A stretch of DNA of 64,000 nucleotides from JACVRW01 sp963751105 (GTDB lineage Bacteria > Actinomycetota > Thermoleophilia > Solirubrobacterales > Thermoleophilaceae). Location: contig CAVVTG010000002.1 of NCBI GenBank assembly GCA_963751105.1, positions 744,001 to 808,000 of the forward strand, read 5' to 3'. A model generated the notes under the pieces. It was not told where the DNA came from. It worked only from the letters and a program-made list of their open reading frames with translations, and made no database searches. Positions 47,501-56,990 of the stretch are shown one piece after another. The position numbers and the translations under genes were made by a program. Every line of letters begins with the position of its first letter. The stretch's first letter is position 1.

Positions 47501-48435
47501 TCCGAAGCACGATCTTCGACGACGAGGCCGCACTGAACATCTCGCAGGGAGCCGCGCCGTACACGGGGCGTTTCCGGCCCCAGAACGACCAGTTGTCTCG
47601 CCTTGACGGCAAGGACAAGCAGGGTGTGTGGACCCTGCGCGTGAAGGACCTGTTCGAAGGGCAGGCGGGGGCGCTGCTCAGCTGGGGCGTGAACATCAGC
47701 TCGGCCGTGTGCAACTACTCGAGTGGTGCCGGTCCGGCCAGCCCGGCGTCGGCACCCTCGTTCGCGCTGTCGCCGGTCGCGGAGCGACCGGCCGACGTCG
47801 CAGCCGGGCGGCTGACCGTGCTCGGCGCCTGCGCCGCGGCCTGCCGCGCCACCGCCAAGCTCACCGTGTCCGGGAAGGTCGCCCGCAGCATCGGCCTGAC
47901 CAAGAAGGCCGGCAGGCGGCCGGTGTCGCTGGGCAGCGACTCGGACGGCCGGCGCTCGGCCGGTCCGCTCCGCTGGCGGGTCAAGCTCGACCGTCGCGCC
48001 CGCGCCGCGCTGCGCGGGGAGAAGCGGCTGTCGGCCAAGCTCGCGGTGACGATCACGGTCACCGGTGCGCGGCGGGTCAAGTACAGCCACACCGTGGACC
48101 TGAGGGCCTCTGCCGGCCTCGCCACGATCGCTCGCCGGGGGCTGCCGCTGCGAGCGGCCTGCTCCAGCAGGTGCCCGCTTGCGGTGGCACTGTGGCTCGA
48201 TGCCCGGACCGCACGGCGGCTCGGTCTCAAGACCAAGGGAGCGAAGCGCATCCGAGTGGCGAGAAAGCGACCCACGGTCTCCACGCGCGGCAGCAAGCTG
48301 ACGCTGAAGATGGCCCGCTCCACCCGCGCCGCGGCGGCCCGCCAGAAGCGCCTGAGCGCGCGGCTCACGGCGGTGGCCGGGCCGTCTTCCGGCCCGACCC
48401 GCAAGGCCGACAGAACGTCGTCGCTGCGCCGCTGA
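44530..48435 (+). CDS. Large secreted S8 subtilase with P/Homo B domain
   Basis: About 1300 residues. Hydrophobic N-terminus (AALGGLILYATLAGAQ) fits an export signal; GTG 44530 is the best start although no strong ribosome-binding site is seen. An inhibitory prodomain-like region precedes the catalytic domain, where Asp (FVVDVTDEGID), His (GGHGTNVASIAAG) and Ser (GTSQATAAVSGAAAL) are visible. Later come a CARDB-like region (EPGEAVSISSTVRNEG), a P/Homo B domain (HTWVGDLALELRHPDGTTVE) and a 230-residue Arg/Lys-rich tail with cysteine pairs. It likely degrades proteins outside the cell. Confidence 0.9.
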   Translation: MAALGGLILYATLAGAQSSSPDTAAHLLLVPDDTGAQATLSRSDVRVVADYEDFTLVSAHGQDFADLRSAGAVRRDDLSEVSLPGTVGFDPLTDRDSLAAKGRPEPGEALVLVQFAGPIKGPWLELLRSTGARVVEYVAQNGYVVHAVGAEVDRLAALVGTNPAVRAVTRVTAADKVSDEVARGSGLVAVQTIAGAEGAEARREAAAAGAPARSSSDGGGLATQYLRLSADEIEALAADPAVVSVTPYSLPVLADERASQIVAGNLSGFGPAAAGYLAWHDGGPGTFAGPTFNFVVDVTDEGIDNGSATAPGHPDFRENGTAAGASRIAYNEDYTTDPSSADCGGHGTNVASIAAGYNTQADAPTPNNYNDSDGYNYGLGVAPRAQVGGSKVFACNGVFNPTSDLDQVASNAHEDGARISNNSWGNQDRGAYSPDSQDFDRLVRDARSTVAGNQELVEVFAAGNTGDRETGAGNEGYGTINSPGTAKNVITVGASENVRAFGGTDGCGVSDAASNNARDLLDFSSRGPTDDLRMKPDLVAPGTHMAGASPQHPGYAGASTCAESFPTGNPFYSLISGTSQATAAVSGAAALVRDDFTDDRGIPPSPAMTKALLINSATDLAGGSNGKGAVTAGAPNADQGWGRVNAGAAVGTTPRQYVDQTSVFGAPGASYRRGYGIVNPSQPVKVTLAWTDPPAAVGPGPSLVNDLDLVVAAGGRRYLGNVLTGGASRTGGTPDTRNNVESVILPAGFSGRFSIKVGATNVPGDGVPGNGDTTDQDFALVVSNASAPSSWPQLTADQASTSDAGAGADHDGALEPGEAVSISSTVRNEGAATATGVSGTLSGAGGLTVTRGGSAFANAAPGATTTSQSAFAGTLSAAATCGADVPATLSLTTAGNPPQSVPLALGTGAAGPVTSTSSGTVSRAIPDDNSGGTESSLNVSGSGRIKDVDVVIGGIAHTWVGDLALELRHPDGTTVELARHPGGPDNLGDNLRSTIFDDEAALNISQGAAPYTGRFRPQNDQLSRLDGKDKQGVWTLRVKDLFEGQAGALLSWGVNISSAVCNYSSGAGPASPASAPSFALSPVAERPADVAAGRLTVLGACAAACRATAKLTVSGKVARSIGLTKKAGRRPVSLGSDSDGRRSAGPLRWRVKLDRRARAALRGEKRLSAKLAVTITVTGARRVKYSHTVDLRASAGLATIARRGLPLRAACSSRCPLAVALWLDARTARRLGLKTKGAKRIRVARKRPTVSTRGSKLTLKMARSTRAAAARQKRLSARLTAVAGPSSGPTRKADRTSSLRR

Positions 48436-48482
48436 GGCTCCCGGCCGCGGCCCGGACCGCTGCTACATTCCGAACGTCTCGC

Positions 48483-48556
48483 GGTGGGCGTAGCTCAGTC
48501 GGTAGAGCTCCTGGTTGTGGTCCAGGCGGTCGCGGGTTCGAGTCCCGTCGCTCACC
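48483..48556 (+). tRNA. tRNA-His (GTG)
   Basis: Acceptor GTGGGCG/CGCTCAC with the extra 5' G at 48483 facing the discriminator C, D arm GCTC/GAGC, anticodon stem CCTGG/CCAGG with loop TTGTGGT (anticodon GTG), T arm GCGGG/CCCGT. CCA not encoded. Confidence 0.95.
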
Positions 48557-48680
48557 CTCACGACGACGCTGCAAAGCCGCAGGTTCCAGCCCCGGCTCAG
48601 TACAAGCCTCTCGCCCGAGCACCGGGAGGTGGTCGAGACCAGGCTCTCAGCCGCCAGGCGCCGCAAGGTGGGCTGTGCGG

Positions 48681-49520
48681 TCAGGTAGGAGCGGACTCGA
48701 GATCGATCCTGGCCGGAGCCGGGTCGAGCAGCGCGGCGCGCACATTTTCGCGCAGGTGCTCGAGCGAACCGGTGCCGGGGATCGGCAGCATCACCGGTGA
48801 TCGTCCTAGCAGCCAGGCAAGCGCGAGCTGGGCCGGTGTGGCGCTGCTCGCCTTGGCGGCGCGGGCGAGCGGGCCGTTCCCGGCGAGGAGATCGCCCATC
48901 GCCATTGGGGCCCAGGGCATGAACCCGATGCCCTGCGCTTCGCATGTCGCCAGGACGTCGTCGGCCGCGGGCTCGGCGACGTTAAAGCGGTTCTGCACGG
49001 TGGCGACCTCGACCAGCCTCTGGACTTGGTGTAGCTCGTCGACGGATACCTCCGAGACGCCCACGAAGCGGACCTTGCCCTCCTCGCGCAGCTCGCGGAT
49101 GGCGCCAAATTGCTCCTCGAGCGGGACCTCGGTGTCGATCCGGTGCAGCTGCCAAACGTCGATCGTGTCGAGTCGCAGCCGCTGCAGGCTCTCCTCGCAG
49201 TCGGCGCGCAGACGCTCGGGGCGCCCGTCGGGGTCACCCCCGCGGGCCAGCCCGCCCTTGGTGGCGATGACCAGCCCCTCGGGATAGGGGTGCAGCGCGT
49301 CGGCGATCATCTCCTCGGAGCGACCATACGCGTGCGCCGTGTCCACGAAGTCCACTCCCAGCCGAACCGCCTCGCGCAGCACCTCGCGTGCCTCGCTCGG
49401 GCGCGGCTCGCCGCGCACGCCGGGGAGGCGCATCGCGCCGAATCCGAGGCGGTGAACGGTGAGCTCGCCGCCGATGGCGAAGGCGCCTGAGGCGTGGACG
49501 GGAGGCGGCAGGTGGCTCAA
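48681..49520 (-). CDS. Aldo/keto reductase
   Basis: 279 residues from TTG 49520, which overlaps the cupin stop (TTGA). AKR catalytic residues are visible: Asp in VDFVDTAHAYGRSEEM, Tyr in the same segment, Lys in LVIATKGG, His in VWQLHRIDTEVPL. NADPH-binding loop VMLPIPGTGSLEHLRENVRA. It reduces an aldehyde or ketone; the substrate is unknown. Coupled to the upstream cupin gene. Confidence 0.87.
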   Translation of the reverse strand: MSHLPPPVHASGAFAIGGELTVHRLGFGAMRLPGVRGEPRPSEAREVLREAVRLGVDFVDTAHAYGRSEEMIADALHPYPEGLVIATKGGLARGGDPDGRPERLRADCEESLQRLRLDTIDVWQLHRIDTEVPLEEQFGAIRELREEGKVRFVGVSEVSVDELHQVQRLVEVATVQNRFNVAEPAADDVLATCEAQGIGFMPWAPMAMGDLLAGNGPLARAAKASSATPAQLALAWLLGRSPVMLPIPGTGSLEHLRENVRAALLDPAPARIDLESAPT

Positions 49521-49900
49521 GCCGACGCCGCCACGTGCTCGGCATAGACGGATGGTGGACTCGCCACATAGACCATCTCGGTCTCCTCCTTGGCATAAGA
49601 CGAGTTCGAAGACCCGGCCGGGAGGTAGATGACCTCGCCGGCTCTCGCGGTGATCGCCTCGCCGTCCTCCGTGCGGATGGTGTAGGAGCCCTTGGTCAGC
49701 ACCAGCACCTCGTCGTAGGGAAACGAGATGTCCAGGGCCTCGCCCTCGGCGAGCAGTGCGAAGCCGACCGTCATCTTGGCGGCGGGGACGGTGGCCTGGT
49801 CGACGATGTCGCTCACGAAGATCTGCTGATCGCCGATCTTCGACCACGTCCCGGCGTTCTCAGTGGTCAGCTTGCGGACTTGCATCCCAGAAGCGGTCAT
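49517..49900 (-). CDS. Cupin protein, EutQ-like
   Basis: 127 residues. Single cupin: FALLAEGEALDISFPYDEVL, VLTKGSYTIRTEDGEAITAR, AGEVIYLPAGSSNSSYAKEE. It resembles EutQ-type acetate-kinase-like cupins more than dioxygenases. ATG 49900 was chosen; a GTG nine codons upstream is also possible. A palindromic site precedes it. Confidence 0.75.
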   Translation of the reverse strand: MTASGMQVRKLTTENAGTWSKIGDQQIFVSDIVDQATVPAAKMTVGFALLAEGEALDISFPYDEVLVLTKGSYTIRTEDGEAITARAGEVIYLPAGSSNSSYAKEETEMVYVASPPSVYAEHVAASA

Positions 49901-49917
49901 GGTCCGCACCCTAGGAG

Positions 49918-49933
49918 TTCAAGCACGGTTGAA
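49918..49933. promoter_or_regulatory. MerR-like dyad TTCAA-N6-TTGAA
   Basis: Perfect 5-bp arms in the promoter region of the cupin/AKR operon. The spacing and sequence resemble sites of MerR-family regulators. No MerR gene is nearby. Confidence 0.35.
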
Positions 49934-50288
49934 GTCAAATCCGAGCGAGCCCTAGCGGACGTTCGGGTTTGGCGAGCACACCTGGTGCGAAGCCGCCGGG
50001 GTGCCTTCTCCCGGCCTTGGCCGGCGCGACACTCGCCACGTCTGGGATGGCCTTCACCACGGCGAGGGTGGGTCGACAGGTTGTGTGCCGCCCAGCAGAG
50101 GAGCCATCTCGTTCGCGGCCGCGACGAGCGACAGGGAGTGGCACCTGCTATTGACGCATCTGCAGGCACTGCGCTTGCTCGTTGACCACCCGGCAGGCGA
50201 CTGGTTGGCTGGGGGGCTAAGGTCGCCAAGGGACGCCAGCGTCGTCCCGCGGTCGCAAGAACCGTTGAACAAACGTCAGGAGACACCC
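49934..50288. other. Intergenic region before the sulfotransferase gene
   Basis: About 350 bases between divergent genes. No convincing coding sequence; ATTGACGCATC near 50150 and downstream purine-rich sequence before 50289 may include promoter elements of the sulfotransferase gene. Confidence 0.4.
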
Positions 50289-51023
50289 ATGAAGCTGATT
50301 GGTGCCGGGTTGCCGCGCACGGCCACCACGACCCAGATGATCGCGCTCGAGATGCTCGGCCTGCCCTGCTACCACATGCGCGACATGATGGCCGACCCGT
50401 CCACGACCATCCCGCAGTGGCGACAGGCGTTCGAGGGGAACGGTCCGTGGGACGAGCTCTTCGCCGGCAAGGAGTCGATCGTGGACTGGCCCGGTTCGTA
50501 CCACTGGCGCGAGCTGATGGACGTCTATCCCGAGGCCAAGGTGCTGCTGAGCGTCCGCTCCGCCGAGAGCTGGGTCGAGAGCATGAACAACACGATCGCC
50601 GCGATCTGGTTCGGCGACAACCTCATGCATCACCTCGCTCAAGCGCAGTACCACGTCGACCCGCTGTACGCCTCGTGGCTCGACCTCCTGAACGACATGT
50701 GGACCAAGGCGGACATCATGGTCACCAGCGGCGGCGACGCCGCTGAGATGGCCGCCGGCATGGAGCGCTGGAACCGGGAGGTCATCGACACCGTCCCCTC
50801 CGACCGCCTGTTGGTCTGGGACCCCAAGGACGGCTGGGAGCCCATATGCGAGCTCCTCGACGTGCCGGTGCCCGACACCCCGCTCCCGAATGTCAACGAC
50901 ACCGAGAACTTCCAGAAGAACCTGATCATGGCCCCCGCCGTCGCGGCGATCAACGCCTGGTGGGAGGCGAATCGCCCGGGCGACGATCCGGCCGACAAGC
51001 GGCCCGCTCAGGCGCCGGCGTAG
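50289..51023 (+). CDS. Sulfotransferase family protein (Sulfotransfer_4 type)
   Basis: 244 residues. The PAPS-binding loop is GAGLPRTATTTQMIALEMLG at the N-terminus, with the 3'-phosphate binding region KVLLSVRSAESWVESM. Members occur widely in actinobacteria; acceptor substrates are unknown and some may not be true sulfotransferases. AGGAGACACCC precedes the ATG. Confidence 0.8.
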   Translation: MKLIGAGLPRTATTTQMIALEMLGLPCYHMRDMMADPSTTIPQWRQAFEGNGPWDELFAGKESIVDWPGSYHWRELMDVYPEAKVLLSVRSAESWVESMNNTIAAIWFGDNLMHHLAQAQYHVDPLYASWLDLLNDMWTKADIMVTSGGDAAEMAAGMERWNREVIDTVPSDRLLVWDPKDGWEPICELLDVPVPDTPLPNVNDTENFQKNLIMAPAVAAINAWWEANRPGDDPADKRPAQAPA

Positions 51024-51073
51024 CGTTCGGGGCGACTCCACCTCGGCGACGGCCTGCAAGGGAGGGCTATTCG

Positions 51074-53626
51074 GTGCATCTGGCCGTGGCGCTGGCGGCG
51101 CTCGTGTCGGTCCTGACGCTGGCCGGGGCGGGACCGCCCGCAGCGGAGGCCGACGCCGGCGAGCAGGCCGAGGCCGGGCGACGGGGAGTCGCGAACGAGG
51201 CTGAGCTTCGCCGTGCCTGGACCGATCCGCGGACGAGGCGGATAGACCTGACCGCCGACATCTTCCTGCGCGACTGCCGGACCGGCGACCCGATCCGGGA
51301 GTCGCCCTACCCCCTGCTGCTCGACGGACACGGCCACACCCTTCGGCAGACATGCTTCGAGAAGCGCGTGCTGCGCCAGGACGGGACGGGGTACCTCGAG
51401 TTGCGCCGCGTGACGTTGACCCGCGGCGGTTCGGACGGACCGGGGGCCGCCGTGACGACCCGCGGGGAACTCACGCTGGTCGACGGCGTGGTGAGTCAGA
51501 ACTTGTCTGAGGAGCCCGGCGGCGGGTTGTTCTCGATGCGTCGCATCACGGTTCGCAGATCGCGGATCAGCGGCAACCTCGCCAACGACGACGGTGGCGG
51601 CATCTACGCCCGCCGCGGCGGCGTCCAGGTCTACGACTCGGTGGTCAGCAACAACCTGGTCGACGGCTCCGGGGGAGCCGTGGGATCTACCGGCGACATC
51701 CTGGTGGTGGGCTCCGAGGTCGACGGCAACACCACGGACGGCGACGGCGGAGCGCTCTACGCGGATGAGGACGGCGACGTCACGGTCATCGGCTCGCTGA
51801 TCGACGGAAGCGACGCCGACGGCCCCGGAGGCGCCATCTTCACGCTCGAGGGCGACGTGGCCGTCTTCGATTCGTCCCTGGTCGGCAACCGGGCCGATGA
51901 CCGCGGGGGAGCCGTGGCCGGCGAGGCCGACGTGCTGCTCGTCAACTCCACCGTGGCCCGCAACCTGGCCGTCGCGCACGCCGGAGGAGGTGTCTGGGCC
52001 CGCGACGACCTCGTGCTGGTCAACTCGACCGTCACGGACAACTATGCCGAAGGCGAGGGCGGCGGCCTGCTCGCAGCGGGTCACCTGACCTTGCTCGGCT
52101 CCACGGTGAGCGGCAACATCGCCTCCGTCGGCGGCAACCTCGGATCGGCCGGGACCCTGCGCGCCTTCGGCTCGATCATCGGGCCCACAAATGTCGACGC
52201 CACCACCGGCGACACGCGCCCGACTCGACGCAACTGCCGCGTGTACGACGCGAAGTCCGCGGGATACAACTTCGTCAGCGACCGCTCCTGCGAGCTCCAT
52301 CACCCCACCGACATCCTGGGGCATGACCCGTTGCTCCGGCGGCTGGAGGACGACCCTGTGGGCTTCGTGCTGACGCCGTTCGACGGCAGCCCCGTGCGCG
52401 GTCGGATTCCAAGCGGCTCGTGCGTCCCGGCTCTACCCCGGCCGCTGTCCGCCGGACAGCTGCTGGCAGCGCACGTCGACTGGGCCGAGGTGCTGGCCCA
52501 CGACGCGAAGGGAACCCCGCGAGACCGCGGCGTGCCCTGTGACATCGGGGCCGTTCAGTCGCCTCCTCGTCCGGCCGAGCCGCCCCCGGCCGACCGGGTC
52601 GCCGCGGCAGCCAGGGTCCCGGAGCAGCGCCCAGACCCGGACCCTCGAACGTCCTCGCGCTCCACCCCGATCGCGCGCGCGAGCGAGCCGGCCGGCTCGG
52701 CGGGATCGCAACTGGCGGTCCTGGGCAGGCGGCTCGGCAGGCTGGACTCGCTCGCCCGGCGCTTCGACGAAATGCGCGCGTGCACGACCGAGATCCAGGT
52801 CGACCAGGCCGGTGACGTTCGCCACCGCTGGGGCTTCCGCTATGACGAGCGCGACGGCACCGGCATCGACAAGCGCACGGCGCTGGTGCGCCATCGAGGG
52901 GGAGGCCGCCCGGATCTCCGCCTCCTGCGTCTCGCGCGCAGCGAACGCTGCCTGAGCGCGGCACCGGACCCCAACGGAACCGGCGAGGCCGCGAGCAGCG
53001 CCAGCCCCGGGCTGGCCACCCTGGAGCGTCTCGCCGCACGGGTCGAGCGCCGAACCGAGCGCTTCGACGACTGGGAGTCGTGTCTCACCTGGTTGCCCGT
53101 CACCGAATCGGGCGACCACGACCAGAACCTCGGCTACGTCCGGCAGCCGGGCACGCCGGCCACGCGCCGTCACGACCCGGCGATCGACATCGACACCGGC
53201 GAGTGGGACGACCCCGATTACCAACTGGCAGCGTTCGTGGGCCGCGATCGCCCGTTCGGGCGGCGCGAGTGCGAAACCGAGCCCGGGGAGGGGGACTTCC
53301 GGCTGCCGGCCGCCGTCGAGGCTGCGGCGGCACAGTCGGCGGAACGCGCTGAGCGGCTCGAGCGCCTCGCGGAGAGGGTGGAGGACCTCGGCGAGCCCGT
53401 CGAAGAGATCACGCAGTTCGACGAATGCCTGTACACCGTCGGGGCGCAGAGTCGCGCCGGGTACGTCTACCAGGGCCGTCGCGGCTCGCGTCGCCGGCGC
53501 TCCGCACTCTCGTTCGACATGCGCGGCCACAGGCCGGCCCAGCTCGACCTGATGGCGTTCCCCGGCGAGGAGCCGCCGCAGATCGAGTGCAACGAAGACG
53601 CGGCCGGTCAGCGGACGGAGGAGTAG
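51074..53626 (+). CDS. Secreted right-handed beta-helix protein with triple C-terminal repeat
   Basis: 850 residues from GTG 51074, with AGGGAGGG upstream. Signal peptide (LAVALAALVSVLTLAGAG). Residues ~95-400 are repeated short rungs (GGGIYARRGGVQVYDSVVSN, GGALYADEDGDVTVIGSLID) like polymorphic outer-membrane/beta-helix proteins. After a Pro-rich linker (~500-545) come three imperfect repeats of about 95 residues starting near 550, 650 and 762, each with a LxxLAxR helix, two cysteines 53-62 residues apart and a P-x-L/QL-x-F segment. The repeat domain is unfamiliar to me. Surface adhesion or carbohydrate contact is a guess from the beta-helix. Confidence 0.78.
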   Translation: MHLAVALAALVSVLTLAGAGPPAAEADAGEQAEAGRRGVANEAELRRAWTDPRTRRIDLTADIFLRDCRTGDPIRESPYPLLLDGHGHTLRQTCFEKRVLRQDGTGYLELRRVTLTRGGSDGPGAAVTTRGELTLVDGVVSQNLSEEPGGGLFSMRRITVRRSRISGNLANDDGGGIYARRGGVQVYDSVVSNNLVDGSGGAVGSTGDILVVGSEVDGNTTDGDGGALYADEDGDVTVIGSLIDGSDADGPGGAIFTLEGDVAVFDSSLVGNRADDRGGAVAGEADVLLVNSTVARNLAVAHAGGGVWARDDLVLVNSTVTDNYAEGEGGGLLAAGHLTLLGSTVSGNIASVGGNLGSAGTLRAFGSIIGPTNVDATTGDTRPTRRNCRVYDAKSAGYNFVSDRSCELHHPTDILGHDPLLRRLEDDPVGFVLTPFDGSPVRGRIPSGSCVPALPRPLSAGQLLAAHVDWAEVLAHDAKGTPRDRGVPCDIGAVQSPPRPAEPPPADRVAAAARVPEQRPDPDPRTSSRSTPIARASEPAGSAGSQLAVLGRRLGRLDSLARRFDEMRACTTEIQVDQAGDVRHRWGFRYDERDGTGIDKRTALVRHRGGGRPDLRLLRLARSERCLSAAPDPNGTGEAASSASPGLATLERLAARVERRTERFDDWESCLTWLPVTESGDHDQNLGYVRQPGTPATRRHDPAIDIDTGEWDDPDYQLAAFVGRDRPFGRRECETEPGEGDFRLPAAVEAAAAQSAERAERLERLAERVEDLGEPVEEITQFDECLYTVGAQSRAGYVYQGRRGSRRRRSALSFDMRGHRPAQLDLMAFPGEEPPQIECNEDAAGQRTEE

Positions 53627-53662
53627 GAGACACGATGTCGACCGAGGAGATGCGGGCACACT

Positions 53663-55285
53663 GTGGCCGTGGACAACCGCGAGATCGCCGACCGCCTCGA
53701 CGCCCTGGCGACTTCCCTCGAGCTCGCCGACGGCAACCCGTACACGGTTCGCGCCTACCGGCGTGCCTCTGAATCGATCCGCGGTGCGGCCGTGCCGGTG
53801 GCGCAGCTCGTGCGCTCCGGGCGCGCGCGAGAGCTGCGCGGCGTCGGCGCGGGGATCGAGGCCCGGCTGGGCGAGCTGGTCGAGACCGGCTCGATCGCCG
53901 AGCTCGCGGAGCTGGAGAGCGAGGTCTCGCCTGATCTCGTGGGCCTGGGCCGCTATCTCGGGCTCGGGGCCAAGCGCTCCGTGGACCTCGCCCGCGCCCT
54001 CGAGGTTCGCACCGCGGACGAGCTCCGCGAGGCCGCGGCAGAGGGGCGGCTGCGGGGCGTGCCGGGCATCGGGCCCAAGACCGAGGCGCGGCTGCTCGAG
54101 GCCCTGCGCCGTGAGGACGAGCCCCGGCCGCGCGCCGGGCTCCTGCTCAACCAAGCCTGGGAGCTGGTGGGAGGGATCGCGGCGGCCCTGGGCGGTGAGC
54201 CGGCGGGCGACGTGCGGCGCTGGCGCGACTCGTGCGAGCTGCTCGCGGTCGTATGCCGGGCGCCGGATCCAGGTCCGGTGCTCGCCCGCTTCGGCGAGCT
54301 GCCCCAGATCGTCTCGCTGATCGAGGAGGACGAGCGACGGGCGGTGGGAGTGACCGTCGAGGGTGTGCCGGTGGAGCTCGTCGCCGCAGAGCCGGAGCGA
54401 TTCGGCACCGCCTTCGTCCGCGCGACCGGCTCGCCCGCGTACGTCGAGGCGCTCGAGCCGCTGCCCGACGCGCCCGACGAGGACTCTCTCTACCGCGCCT
54501 TGGGCGTTCCGTGGTGTCCGCCCGAGCTGCGGGAGGACCCGTTCCGCGGCGAGGCGCCGCCGCTGCTCCAGCCCAGGGACATACGCGGCGACCTCCACTG
54601 CCACACCACCTGGTCGGACGGGCGCGAGAGTGTCGAGGGCATGGCTCGCGCCGCCATCGAGCGCGGCTACGACTACCTCGCGATCTGTGACCACACGCCC
54701 GCGGTCGGGGCCGTCCGCGGGCTCAGCGCGGACGACGTGCGCCGCCAGGCGGTGGAGATCGCTGATGCCAACGAACTGCTCGCGCCGTTTCGCGTCCTGC
54801 GCGGGATCGAGTGCGACATCCTCCCCGACGGCCGGCTCGACCTTCCCGACGACGTGCTCGCCGACCTCGACTGGGTGCAGGTGAGCGTTCACGGCGGGCA
54901 GCGAATGCCTGGGCCCGAGATGACGAAGAGGGTCGAGGAGGCGCTTCGCAATCCCTACGCACGCTGCCTGAGCCACCCCAAGGGCCGCTACATCAACCGG
55001 CGACCCGAGAACGCCCTCGACATGGAACGGCTGTTCGAGGTCGCACTCGAGGAGGGTGTCGCCCTGGAGGTCAACGGACTGCCGAGCCGCCTCGATCTTC
55101 GCGGTGAGCACGTCCGCGACGCCCTGGCCGCCGGGCTCCAGGTGGTCTGCTCGACCGACGCCCACTCACCGGCCGGCCTCGGGAACATGGCTCTGTCGGT
55201 GGCCACGGCCCGGCGCGGTTGGGCGACGGCGGCGGACGTGGTCAACACCCGGCCCGTGGAATCGGTCCTCGCCAGCGGCTCGTAG
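53663..55285 (+). CDS. PolX-like protein: inactive polymerase core plus PHP phosphoesterase
   Basis: 540 residues. N-terminal helix-hairpin-helix region (YTVRAYRRASESIRGAAVPV, GRLRGVPGIGPKTEARLLEA). Where PolX has a GS-x-RR...D-x-D nucleotidyltransferase site, this has GDVRRWRDSCELLAVV without the Asp pair. The C-terminal PHP domain is intact: GDLHCHTTWSDG, AICDHTPAVG, RGIECDILPDG, VQVSVHGGQRMPG, CSTDAHSPAG. It may be a 3'-exonuclease or phosphoesterase with DNA-binding domain but no polymerase activity. GTG starts at 53663 or 53669. Confidence 0.85.
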   Translation: MAVDNREIADRLDALATSLELADGNPYTVRAYRRASESIRGAAVPVAQLVRSGRARELRGVGAGIEARLGELVETGSIAELAELESEVSPDLVGLGRYLGLGAKRSVDLARALEVRTADELREAAAEGRLRGVPGIGPKTEARLLEALRREDEPRPRAGLLLNQAWELVGGIAAALGGEPAGDVRRWRDSCELLAVVCRAPDPGPVLARFGELPQIVSLIEEDERRAVGVTVEGVPVELVAAEPERFGTAFVRATGSPAYVEALEPLPDAPDEDSLYRALGVPWCPPELREDPFRGEAPPLLQPRDIRGDLHCHTTWSDGRESVEGMARAAIERGYDYLAICDHTPAVGAVRGLSADDVRRQAVEIADANELLAPFRVLRGIECDILPDGRLDLPDDVLADLDWVQVSVHGGQRMPGPEMTKRVEEALRNPYARCLSHPKGRYINRRPENALDMERLFEVALEEGVALEVNGLPSRLDLRGEHVRDALAAGLQVVCSTDAHSPAGLGNMALSVATARRGWATAADVVNTRPVESVLASGS

Positions 55286-55290
55286 CGCGA

Positions 55291-55311
55291 GAAGGTCAGG
55301 TCGTAACCTTC
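55291..55311. promoter_or_regulatory. Inverted repeat GAAGGT-N9-ACCTTC
   Basis: 6-bp perfect arms just after the PolX-like stop and 12 bases before the mutase ATG. Could be a weak terminator or a leader stem that affects mutase translation. Confidence 0.35.
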
Positions 55312-55322
55312 CTGCTATCGGA

Positions 55323-56987
<1,665 letters not shown>

Positions 56988-56990
56988 AGC

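Noticed and set aside
52433..55165. A 910-codon minus-strand frame opposite the beta-helix and PolX-like genes
   Set aside because: High-GC antisense shadow; the plus-strand genes have signal peptide, ribosome-binding sites and motifs.
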